The notes beneath the pieces were generated by a model that was given only the letters and a program-made list of their open reading frames with translations, did not search any database and was not told the DNA's origin. Positions 14,379-22,910 of a DNA stretch of 36,350 nucleotides are shown here, in pieces (position 1 is the stretch's first letter; the number at the start of each line of letters is the position of its first letter). The translations under genes were made by a program, and so were the position numbers. The stretch spans positions 1-36,350 of the forward strand of contig NZ_CADO01000017.1 in NCBI RefSeq assembly GCF_000285275.1. Reading direction: 5' to 3'. The DNA comes from Acetobacter pasteurianus subsp. pasteurianus LMG 1262 = NBRC 106471 (GTDB taxonomy: Bacteria > Pseudomonadota > Alphaproteobacteria > Acetobacterales > Acetobacteraceae).

Positions 14379-16989
14379 AGATAAGAACATCGAATGGTAC
14401 CGATCCATAAAAATATGTGAGGTTAGAAACAATATTATTTTTAAAAGTATTTCCCCATAAAATGCTTTTCCATTCGGTATTTTTTAGGTCTTCATGCAAA
14501 AAAATCTTGGTTTCATTCCAGCCATCATGGTAACTTTGTAAATATTCGCTAATGTTAAGAGAAAAATTAAATCGTGTTACAATAACAATAATTTTTATAT
14601 CTTTTGTAAATCTTTGGAATGCCACAACATGATCTGATAATGGGCCTTCCACTAAAACCTTTTCATATCGACCATTTGTGAAAATTTGAGGATACTTTTT
14701 TCTTAATCCAAGAAGTTTATATATTATAGCCTGCTTAATTTTTCCATCACGCCAACTACGAGCCAATGCTAATAAGTCTACCTCTTGTTCTAAATTTTCC
14801 TGCAATTTCAAATAATTTACCGGCCTTCTATTATCAGGATCTACAAGACTAAAATCCCAATCCTCCCGCCCTTGATATAAATCAGGAACGCCAGGAACCA
14901 TACAACGCAAAATAACCTGTGTTAGACTATTCATGGCTGCTGCAGGAGAAATATCATTTATAAATGTAGCAATATTTTTTACAAATGGCACACATAGAAG
15001 TTGCATCATGAAATTCTGGCATGTTTTTTCATATGTAATATCAGGCGCATCCCAACTGGTAGATAAACCAGATTCTCGCAAAGCTTTAGTCAGATAAGAC
15101 CTTAATCTGTGAGGAAAATCCGAAAAATCACTTTCATTTAAAGGCCATGCAGAAATGAGCGTTTGATATATAAATATTTCATCTGCTTGGGAAACATGTT
15201 TTTTTGAATGGTCTAATATATGTAAGTCAGCATTTTGTTCAAACCAATGCATTACGGTTTCAGGCCATTTCGCCTCAGGTTCACTTAAAACCATAAGCCG
15301 TGCCCTTCCGTCCTCCCCACGTTTATGATCATGCGTAGCTGTGCAAAGCAGTGCATCTGGATGTGACAAAAAACGCGATATATTAGCTTGATGAAATGCT
15401 TCTATATTTTTTGAAAAAAGATCTGGATCTGTGCCAACTTCATTTCGAGACAATAAACGCGCATAACGATAGAATGCTGTATCTTCTCCTGCTTTGGCAG
15501 CTAACGGAGCTGTTAGAGATACAAATAAATCTTCAGGCCACTTTTTACCCAACGCCTGATCAATCTTTTGGCTTAAAATGCACTCAATTTTATTCAATAA
15601 TGGAATATGATAGAGAGATAATTCCTGACGTACCTCATTACAGGATTTCCGCAAATATGGAAGGCTCTGTTTACTTATTACAGAATTCAAAAAGTAAATA
15701 CGATATACAGGAAACGCGACTAGAATTTTTCGCAACACCGTTTCTATAGCATGTTCTGTTACATCTTGTTCCGGGGGAAAAATATTTATGAAAGATAGAA
15801 TAAGATCACGGAACATTTTATAAAATGAAGAATCCAGTTTTTCGTTCCGTGCCAGTTCCTGCACTTTTTTATAGGGGAAAACTCCGCATTGTTCCCATAA
15901 GACATCTAATTTTTCCTCTCCTTTTGGGTTATGCAAAAGAAGGGAGGTCTGCTCAAGAAAATCATACCCTGTAGTGCCAGAAACCAACCATTTATCTGAA
16001 AGAATTTCCTTATTGGCTAAAATTTTTTCTACAAAAACAACAGGATCATTCCTCAGGTTTTCTGGTCTTTTTTGCTTTAATTTTTCCAATTCTTTTCTCA
16101 AATGCTGGCAATACTTATCTGGTTGTAGCAAGCCATCAATATGGTCAATTCGGAAGCCATCAATCAAACCCCGTTGGTATAAATCAAATATATATGTATG
16201 GGTACGAACAAAAACTTCTAATCGCTCCATGCGAAGTGCAATTAAAGATGTCACATCAAAAAAACGCCGCCAGTTTACCAAATCACCAGCATTGCGCCAC
16301 CAAACGAGCTGATAATGTTGCTTTTGCAAAAGCAATAAAAGATTTTGCCTTCCCTCTGAAGTTTCAGAAGAAAAAAAATCTATTAACAGCTTCCTTAAAT
16401 CTAAAGGCAGATTTTCTGCATCCTTAAAACTGGAAAAACCAACAACCCAGTTCATACTCTCTAACGCGATTGGAAAAATTCTATCTTCATACGTAATTAC
16501 AAAAGATCTTTTTCCATTGTGATATAAAAAACGGATTTTTTTTTCGTCTAAAATATCGCACAATGGTTTCTCAAGAAATGGCAGAATAATACGATGCTGC
16601 GCTTGTGTTTGAGAGACAGACCAATCGATATCAAAATAATCTGCGTATTTACTTTTATGTCCAAATAGCAAAACATCTTGCCACCATAAATTCTGATGGC
16701 TTGTAGACATATGGTTTGGTACAATATCAAGAATAAGCCCCATATTATGCTTACGCAGCGCATCTACCAAAGTTTTTAAACCTACCTCTCCGCCCCTGTC
16801 TGGATCAATATAATCCCAACTAATTGTATCATATCCATGCGTAGATCCCGGGACTGATGCTAATAATGGAGAAGCATAAATATGGCTAATACCAAGCCTT
16901 GAGAGATATGGCACAAGCAGGACGGCATCATACAAAGTGTAGTCTTTGTTAAACTGGATACGATACGTCGCACGCAATGATGTATTCAT
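14362..16989 (-). CDS. treY: Malto-oligosyltrehalose synthase TreY
   Basis: An 875-residue GH13 enzyme that turns the reducing-end glucose of malto-oligosaccharides into a trehalosyl end. It has the TreY start TYRIQFNKDYTLYDAVLLVP, HGYDTISWDYIDPDRGG (51-67), DIVPNHM (88-94), WRRFFDVTSLIALRMERLEV (240-259), the nucleophile Asp282 in DGFRIDHIDGL, and THDHKRGEDGRAR, the TreY counterpart of THDTKRSEDVRAR. The length fits the family. It follows treZ with an ATGA overlap (16986-16989), so the two are coupled. It is visibly richer in A and T than glgB and most other genes here, with many lysine, isoleucine and phenylalanine codons ending in A or T, which hints at different origin or weak selection. 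No motif appears broken. Confidence 0.95.
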   Translation of the reverse strand: MNTSLRATYRIQFNKDYTLYDAVLLVPYLSRLGISHIYASPLLASVPGSTHGYDTISWDYIDPDRGGEVGLKTLVDALRKHNMGLILDIVPNHMSTSHQNLWWQDVLLFGHKSKYADYFDIDWSVSQTQAQHRIILPFLEKPLCDILDEKKIRFLYHNGKRSFVITYEDRIFPIALESMNWVVGFSSFKDAENLPLDLRKLLIDFFSSETSEGRQNLLLLLQKQHYQLVWWRNAGDLVNWRRFFDVTSLIALRMERLEVFVRTHTYIFDLYQRGLIDGFRIDHIDGLLQPDKYCQHLRKELEKLKQKRPENLRNDPVVFVEKILANKEILSDKWLVSGTTGYDFLEQTSLLLHNPKGEEKLDVLWEQCGVFPYKKVQELARNEKLDSSFYKMFRDLILSFINIFPPEQDVTEHAIETVLRKILVAFPVYRIYFLNSVISKQSLPYLRKSCNEVRQELSLYHIPLLNKIECILSQKIDQALGKKWPEDLFVSLTAPLAAKAGEDTAFYRYARLLSRNEVGTDPDLFSKNIEAFHQANISRFLSHPDALLCTATHDHKRGEDGRARLMVLSEPEAKWPETVMHWFEQNADLHILDHSKKHVSQADEIFIYQTLISAWPLNESDFSDFPHRLRSYLTKALRESGLSTSWDAPDITYEKTCQNFMMQLLCVPFVKNIATFINDISPAAAMNSLTQVILRCMVPGVPDLYQGREDWDFSLVDPDNRRPVNYLKLQENLEQEVDLLALARSWRDGKIKQAIIYKLLGLRKKYPQIFTNGRYEKVLVEGPLSDHVVAFQRFTKDIKIIVIVTRFNFSLNISEYLQSYHDGWNETKIFLHEDLKNTEWKSILWGNTFKNNIVSNLTYFYGSVPFDVLISHHVT

Positions 16990-18743
16990 GGCAGGTTTTC
17001 CATACTCGCCACAATGCTAAATGCAGGTAATGTTCCTGCCACTCTTGTATCTGGCAGAGTATAAATTAGATCATGCGGTTCCGTAATTTTGTATTTTTTA
17101 TCAGACAGATTTATTGAAATTGTAAGTAATTTTCTATTATCTAAATACCAATGCGCACATATGGCGCCTATTCCCAGCACCTTTACCCCTGCGCTTTGCG
17201 CGTGATGTAAATGAGGAATAATCCATTTCTTACGTAGTGTGAGCAAATGATGCGTTAAAACCAGCCATGCTTTACCCAAATCTGTATCTCTTATGCCCCT
17301 ATCTGGCCTAGACGCTTCAAAGGTGCTGAGTGCATTAGGGTCTGGAATACGTTTACGTATCTTCTCATCTTGAAATGCTGAAAATTTAGAAAATTCGTTT
17401 TGTCGTCCTGCTTTGATACGCTCTGCCAATTCACCATGAAAATCACAGAAAAAATAAAATGGCGTGATACATCCCCATTCCTCCCCCATAAAAATCATCG
17501 GAATCATAGGGCTTAAAAGAAGCAAAGCATAGGCAGCTTTCACTGCCTCTGGCTTTGCTAGCACCAATAGTCGCTCGCCAAAGGCTCGATTACCTATCTG
17601 ATCATGATTTTGTAAAAATAGAATAAACTTCGTTGCTGGCAGATCGTCACTCGGCATTCCTCGACATTTGCCGGAATAAGAATTGAATTGCCCTTGATAC
17701 ACAAAACCTTCCGCCAAAACCCGAGCTAAATCCTGTGTCGGGTTTTTAGAAAACATTTTGTAATATCCTTCATGCTCTCCTGTCAGAAGCACATGTAAGG
17801 CATTATGTCCGTCATCATTCCACTGGGCAGTAAAACCGTTTCTCAGTAAGCCTGCATCATTATTTTCGTTTTCGAGTATCAAATGCACATGGCGTCCAGG
17901 CTCAATAGTGGCCTGAACCCGTTCTTGCAACACTCCGAACCATGTGTGATCAGAAATGGCAGATGCTGCATCAATACGCACACCATCAAACCGATACTCC
18001 ATAATCCAATAGAGCACATTTTCTATAAAAAAATCTCTCACTTCAGCTCTGCTGAAATCTATCCCAATTCCCCACATTGAATGCTGGTCGTGGTTGAAAA
18101 AATCATTTGCATAAACTGGTAGAAAATTCCCTTCAGGGCCAAAATGATTGTAAACCACATCAAGAATAACCATAAGCCCACGCATATGTGCTGCATCAAT
18201 CAGATGCTTCAGTTCATCTGGATGACCGTAAAAAACTGCCGGCGCATATGGTAGAACCCCATCGTACCCCCAATTTCTCGTGCCCCCAAAACTGTTTATG
18301 GGCATTAGCTCAATGGCCGTAATGCCAAGGGCTGCCAGTTCATCTAACTGTTGGCATATGCCCTCATAACCACCTAACAAACCTATATGAAGTTCGTAAA
18401 TAATGGCCTCGTGCCATGGCCTTCCTTGCCATTCTCGACACTGCCATTGATAATATTCTGGATCTATCACCTCACTTGCACCTAACACGCCATCTGGCTG
18501 ACTGCGGCTTGCTGGGTCCGGCACAAACTGTTCATCAGAAACACAAAAACGATAACGCGCTCCAGCCCCACAAGGAGCTGTAATGCTAAAATGCCCCTGT
18601 CCATCAGAATGCATTTGCAAATCCTGCATCCCTTCAACATACAGAAATACATTTTTACTTGATGGTGCCCAAAGCGTAAAAGCTGTTTGCCTTTTCTCCA
18701 GAAGCTCCGCACCAAAAGTTTTTCTAAATCGAAATGTGCGCAT
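16986..18743 (-). CDS. treZ: Malto-oligosyltrehalose trehalohydrolase TreZ
   Basis: A 585-residue GH13 enzyme that releases trehalose from the trehalosyl end made by TreY. An N-terminal beta domain (FGAELLEKRQTAFTLWAP) comes first, then IYELHIGLLGGYEGI (115-129), ITAIELMPINSFGGTRNWGY (141-160), DVVYNH (195-200), the nucleophile Asp258 in FDGVRIDAAS, an acid/base Glu in LILENENND (near 291) and LQNHDQIGNR. The loop after ELH is shorter than in most TreZ (the usual GTFT-type segment is reduced), but the core is intact. The open frame runs up to 18842, which would overlap glgB; ATG 18741-18743 (MRTFRFRKTFGAEL) starts at the family N-terminus and leaves a 32-base gap to glgB. Confidence 0.94.
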   Translation of the reverse strand: MRTFRFRKTFGAELLEKRQTAFTLWAPSSKNVFLYVEGMQDLQMHSDGQGHFSITAPCGAGARYRFCVSDEQFVPDPASRSQPDGVLGASEVIDPEYYQWQCREWQGRPWHEAIIYELHIGLLGGYEGICQQLDELAALGITAIELMPINSFGGTRNWGYDGVLPYAPAVFYGHPDELKHLIDAAHMRGLMVILDVVYNHFGPEGNFLPVYANDFFNHDQHSMWGIGIDFSRAEVRDFFIENVLYWIMEYRFDGVRIDAASAISDHTWFGVLQERVQATIEPGRHVHLILENENNDAGLLRNGFTAQWNDDGHNALHVLLTGEHEGYYKMFSKNPTQDLARVLAEGFVYQGQFNSYSGKCRGMPSDDLPATKFILFLQNHDQIGNRAFGERLLVLAKPEAVKAAYALLLLSPMIPMIFMGEEWGCITPFYFFCDFHGELAERIKAGRQNEFSKFSAFQDEKIRKRIPDPNALSTFEASRPDRGIRDTDLGKAWLVLTHHLLTLRKKWIIPHLHHAQSAGVKVLGIGAICAHWYLDNRKLLTISINLSDKKYKITEPHDLIYTLPDTRVAGTLPAFSIVASMENLP

Positions 18744-18775
18744 GCTCAGGAGCCTTTCAAGCAAGAATAACGTGC

Positions 18776-21004
18776 CTAGGGAGCAACCGGACTGAAATAC
18801 AAAACAGAAAGTGGTGGAAGCGTTGCCTCTAAAGAACAACACATCCCGTGGGCAGGCACATCCTGCGCATGCAGCCCACCAGCATTGCCAACATTAGACC
18901 CACCAAAACATGCGGCATCGGTATTGAGAATTTCGTGCCAGTATCCACCCTGTGGAACACCCACCCGATAATTGTGGCGGGGCACAGGTGTCATATTACA
19001 AACAACCAGAACAGGTGCTGCGTCTGGCGCATAGCGTAACCAGGCAAAAACACAATTCTGCGTATCGTCCGCAATCACCCACTGAAAGCCATGAGGATTG
19101 TAATCCTCCGCATATAGAGCTGGATAAGAACGATAGAGGCGATTGAGAGCTACAACCGTATTATACACCCCCTTGCCCGATGCCTCATCCAGCCTGTGCC
19201 AGGCAATCTGGCCATCGTGGTTCCATTCTTCCCATTGCGCTAACTCGCCTCCCATAAAAAGGAGTTTCTTGCCTGAATATGCCCACATAAGCGCGTAGAG
19301 ACATCGTAAATTAGCATGTTTCTGCCACTCATCGCCTGGCATGCGCGACAAGAGAGAACCTTTGCCATGCACAACTTCATCATGAGAAAGTGGTAGAATA
19401 AACCGCTCAGAATAGGCATAGATCATGCCAAAGCTCAGATCATTTGCATGATACCCGCGCCAAAGTGGGTCCCGCTGCATGTAACGCAAAGTGTCATGCA
19501 GCCATCCCATATTCCACTTAAAACGAAACCCTAACCCACCTGCTTCAGAAGGCATGGTCACACCCGGCCATGCCGTGGACTCTTCAGCTATCAGCATCAC
19601 ATCATCATACATATCTCGCATGAGAGCAGAAAGTTCATGAAAAAATGAGACAGCTTCAAGATTTTCACGTCCACCATAAATATTAGGTTTCCACTCCCCT
19701 TCCTTTCGGCTGTAATCGCGATACAGCATGGATGCCACGGCATCGACCCGCAGACCGTCAATATGAAAGTGCTTCAGCCAATAAAAGGCACTTCCCAGCA
19801 GAAAACCTCGCACCTCATTCCGGCCAAAATTATAAATAAGCGTGTGCCAGTCCTGATGAAATCCCTCCTGCGGGTCTGCATGTTCGTAAAGATGTGTACC
19901 ATCAAAACATGCAAGCCCGTGCGGATCAGAAGGAAAATGCGCTGGCACCCAATCCATAATCACCCCAATACCAGCCTGATGGCACCTATCTACAAATGCA
20001 GCAAACTCATGAGGCTCCCCATGCCGGGCCGTTGGGGCATACATACTGACGGGTTGATACCCCCATGATCCAGAAAACGGATATTCTGTAATCGGAAGGA
20101 GCTCTATATGTGTAAACCCAAGCTTCTGAATATAAGGGATAAGTGCATCGGCCAAACCATCCCAAGACACAAAACCTTGGCCGCTTTCTGGCAATCTCCA
20201 AGAAGGGGCATGAATTTCATAAATGGATAATGGCGCATTCACTTTATGAAATTCATGCCGTTGCGCCATCCAATCTGCATCATGCCATTCATGGATTATT
20301 GGTGCAGCAACACGTGATGCCGTGGCTGGAGGCTTTTCCGTAAACCGAGCATAAGGATCTGCCTTTGCTGGCAAAACTTTTCCTTCAGCAGAAAGAATTT
20401 CGTATTTATAACGTTCCCCAGCTATAAGGCCGGGAACAAACAACTCCCACACTCCGGCTCCATGCCGCAACCGCATGGGATGACGTCTGCCATCCCATAT
20501 ATTGAAATCCCCAATAACAGACACCCTGCGAGCATTAGGCGCCCAAACCGTAAAGCGCACACCTTTTACGCCATGTATCTCGATACAATGCGCTCCCATC
20601 ATTGCATCTGGGGACTGATGACGTCCTTCTGAAAACAGATGTAAGTCCAGATCTCCCAACAATTTGCCAAAGCTGTACGGATCAATAACATCTTGCCAAC
20701 TATCAGCCCATTTCACGCGCACAAAATAACTTTGACTGCGCTTGGGGATGGTAACGCTATACACGCCATGAGGATGAATACGCTGCATCTGCCGCTCAAG
20801 CGTAGATCCATCTGCTGAAGTAATGACCACCCGAACTTCAAACGCATCGGGGAAAAAGACACGCACAATGTCACCCCGCCCATCAGGGTGGCGGCCCAAC
20901 ACAGCAAAAGGATTAGAGCTATGCCCTGATGCAAGCTCTTCAATTTGCTTTTGAAGCACTAAATCAGCCATTTTACGATTCTTAGATACAGAACGAGTAG
21001 GCAT
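18776..21004 (-). CDS. glgB: 1,4-alpha-glucan branching enzyme GlgB
   Basis: A 742-residue GH13/CBM48 branching enzyme that makes alpha-1,6 branches in glycogen. It carries an N-terminal N1 region (NPFAVLGRHPDG, 31-42), a CBM48 module (VRFTVWAPNARRVSVIGDFN, 149-168), the catalytic barrel with Asp421 in IDGLRVDAVASM, Glu474 in IAEESTAWPG and LSHDEVVHGKGS. The spacing of 53 between the two catalytic residues is the same as in the E. coli enzyme. Length is typical for full GlgB with the N1 domain. The start is ATG 21002-21004; ATG 20969-20971 (MADLVLQKQIEEL) is a possible shorter start, and neither has a strong ribosome site. It lies 49 bases after glgA in the same operon. Confidence 0.96.
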   Translation of the reverse strand: MPTRSVSKNRKMADLVLQKQIEELASGHSSNPFAVLGRHPDGRGDIVRVFFPDAFEVRVVITSADGSTLERQMQRIHPHGVYSVTIPKRSQSYFVRVKWADSWQDVIDPYSFGKLLGDLDLHLFSEGRHQSPDAMMGAHCIEIHGVKGVRFTVWAPNARRVSVIGDFNIWDGRRHPMRLRHGAGVWELFVPGLIAGERYKYEILSAEGKVLPAKADPYARFTEKPPATASRVAAPIIHEWHDADWMAQRHEFHKVNAPLSIYEIHAPSWRLPESGQGFVSWDGLADALIPYIQKLGFTHIELLPITEYPFSGSWGYQPVSMYAPTARHGEPHEFAAFVDRCHQAGIGVIMDWVPAHFPSDPHGLACFDGTHLYEHADPQEGFHQDWHTLIYNFGRNEVRGFLLGSAFYWLKHFHIDGLRVDAVASMLYRDYSRKEGEWKPNIYGGRENLEAVSFFHELSALMRDMYDDVMLIAEESTAWPGVTMPSEAGGLGFRFKWNMGWLHDTLRYMQRDPLWRGYHANDLSFGMIYAYSERFILPLSHDEVVHGKGSLLSRMPGDEWQKHANLRCLYALMWAYSGKKLLFMGGELAQWEEWNHDGQIAWHRLDEASGKGVYNTVVALNRLYRSYPALYAEDYNPHGFQWVIADDTQNCVFAWLRYAPDAAPVLVVCNMTPVPRHNYRVGVPQGGYWHEILNTDAACFGGSNVGNAGGLHAQDVPAHGMCCSLEATLPPLSVLYFSPVAP

Positions 21005-21053
21005 TGCAAGACATACCAGGTTTAGAATTTCAGAATAATGATATATTATTAAA

Positions 21054-22682
21054 TTAAGCGTATGTGCCTGTGCGCTTTAGGCTTTCGCTTTTTTGGCCAC
21101 CAAGTGGCATGCGGGCAGGCTGTATCCTGCGTAATGTACGGAACGGACGCTGCAAAATATCGCCTCTGCGTGGAGCAATTTCATCGTGAGTATTGTGATG
21201 TGATGGCAAATATCCAGCTAGTTCCCTAAACAGTTGAGCATATCCAGCAGCTTTCCCTTCCCATGAGACATCATGCAATGCACCGTTACGCTGCAATCGT
21301 GCCCAAACGGATTTTTTCTGAAACAAAGTATATGCCCGTCTTATAGCTGCCAAAAGTGTTTCACTATTTGTCGGAGAAAACAGAATACCGTTTGCAACAC
21401 CCTCGGCTATAGCGGCTGAATTTGCATCCACAATGGTATCTGATAACCCACCAACACGTGCCGCAATAGGCACAGATCCATAACGCAGCGCATGCAGTTG
21501 AGTGAGACCACACGGCTCAAACCGGGATGGAATAAGAGAAGCATCAACCGCAGAATGCATTTTATGGCCGAGGACTTCACTATAACTGAGATGACATGCC
21601 AATTGATGTGGATAACGACTTTGCAATTCTGCAAGAGATCGCATAATTTCTCTATCACCTACTCCCACAACAATAAGCTGCATGTTCCATTCAAACAGAC
21701 GTGGGACAATTTCAGCCAGAATATCCACACCTTTTTGAGTGGTTAAGCGGCTGACAAGCCCAAGCAGAAATGTATCTGCCTTTTGTGGTAAACCAAACTC
21801 GGCCTGCAATACTCTTTTATTGGCACGACGCCCCACATTATCACCAACTGTATATGGAAAAGTCACGGCTGAATCTGTCATAGGATCCCATTCTGAAAGA
21901 TCCAGGCCATTTAATATACCATTCAACACCATAGACCGTGCACGGAGTAGGCCATCAAATCCCATTCCATGTTCTGGGGTTTGAATTTCTTCTGCATAGG
22001 TAGGAGACACTGCTGTTAAGCGGTTTGCAAACAGCAAGGCGCCTTTCAAAAAGCTTATCTGCCCGTGATACTCCAAACCTTCCAAGGCAAATGCATGGGC
22101 TGGCAGTCCGAATTCTTCCAATTTATTACGAGGAAAAATACCTTGAAACGCTAAATTATGAATAACATGGGAAACAGGTGCAGCTTTTACACCATCATAA
22201 TGCAGATAAGCTGCCACCAATGCGGAATGCCAATCATGAGTTTGCACCACCGCTGGCTGCCAGTGCTCCAGATATCCTTGGGCAATAAATGCACCAATGC
22301 GCGCCAAAACAGCATAGCGTATACCATTATCTGGCCAGTCCTGTCCTGTTGGGCTGCCATATGGATTACCCGCACGATCATACAAAGCTGGCACATCCAT
22401 AACAAAAAGTGCACGATCTTTTGTTACTCCTTCCCAAAGAGTAACAGAATACCCAAGAACATTTTCAAAATTCTTGATAACGCGCCGTTCTTCCAAAGCT
22501 GCCATAACGGAAGGGTAGCCTGGCAATAAGGTATGTGTTTTTATTCCATATGGACGTAAAGCACCGGGCAAAGACCCTACAACATCCCCTAAGCCGCCAG
22601 TTTTTATAAGTGGATACATTTCTGACGCTACGGAAAGAACGTTTAAATTGGCTGGCAACATTGAAACAGATGTCTGCGTCAT
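21054..22682 (-). CDS. glgA: Glycogen synthase GlgA (GT5)
   Basis: A 542-residue GT5 glucosyltransferase that extends alpha-1,4-glucan from ADP-glucose. It has the nucleotide-sugar motif IKTGGLGDVVGSLP (26-39), QTHDWHSALVAAYLH (around 149-163), and the C-terminal CGLTQLHALRYGSVPIAARV block with GGLSDTI. It is somewhat longer than the usual 480-490 residues because of a C-terminal tail of about 40 residues rich in Arg and Pro. ATG 22680-22682 has AAAGGG seven bases upstream. It heads the leftward operon glgA-glgB-treZ-treY, opposite glgX. No ADP-glucose pyrophosphorylase (glgC) is in the window, so its substrate must be supplied by a gene elsewhere. Confidence 0.95.
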   Translation of the reverse strand: MTQTSVSMLPANLNVLSVASEMYPLIKTGGLGDVVGSLPGALRPYGIKTHTLLPGYPSVMAALEERRVIKNFENVLGYSVTLWEGVTKDRALFVMDVPALYDRAGNPYGSPTGQDWPDNGIRYAVLARIGAFIAQGYLEHWQPAVVQTHDWHSALVAAYLHYDGVKAAPVSHVIHNLAFQGIFPRNKLEEFGLPAHAFALEGLEYHGQISFLKGALLFANRLTAVSPTYAEEIQTPEHGMGFDGLLRARSMVLNGILNGLDLSEWDPMTDSAVTFPYTVGDNVGRRANKRVLQAEFGLPQKADTFLLGLVSRLTTQKGVDILAEIVPRLFEWNMQLIVVGVGDREIMRSLAELQSRYPHQLACHLSYSEVLGHKMHSAVDASLIPSRFEPCGLTQLHALRYGSVPIAARVGGLSDTIVDANSAAIAEGVANGILFSPTNSETLLAAIRRAYTLFQKKSVWARLQRNGALHDVSWEGKAAGYAQLFRELAGYLPSHHNTHDEIAPRRGDILQRPFRTLRRIQPARMPLGGQKSESLKRTGTYA

Positions 22683-22910
22683 GTCTCATCCCTTTTATAT
22701 ATCTTGAATGGAATATTTCGCACTGACAGGCATGACGCGGCTATCAGTAGCCATTACATACAGAACGCCCTTTCTCTCAAAATGTCTCCCGCACACGATT
22801 ATGTTACTGAATTTTGGTTGAAGCAGCGCGTTACAGCCCTATACATGCCACGATTTTCGCCATGTGGTGAAAAACAGATAGGCCTACTGCATAAGGTTAG
22901 GGCGCTGCCT
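22683..22910. promoter_or_regulatory. Divergent promoter region between glgA and glgX
   Basis: A 228-base gap that must hold promoters for both glycogen transcripts. The glgX frame is open through most of it, but the extra residues match no GlgX N-terminus that I know. I see no clear operator or hairpin. Confidence 0.5.

Noticed and set aside
22704..22910. An N-terminal extension of GlgX of 69 residues
   Set aside because: The frame is open, but the residues match no part of GlgX and the family start MSFPLRQRLREGNPIEFG is at 22911. Promoter sequence for two operons is expected here.
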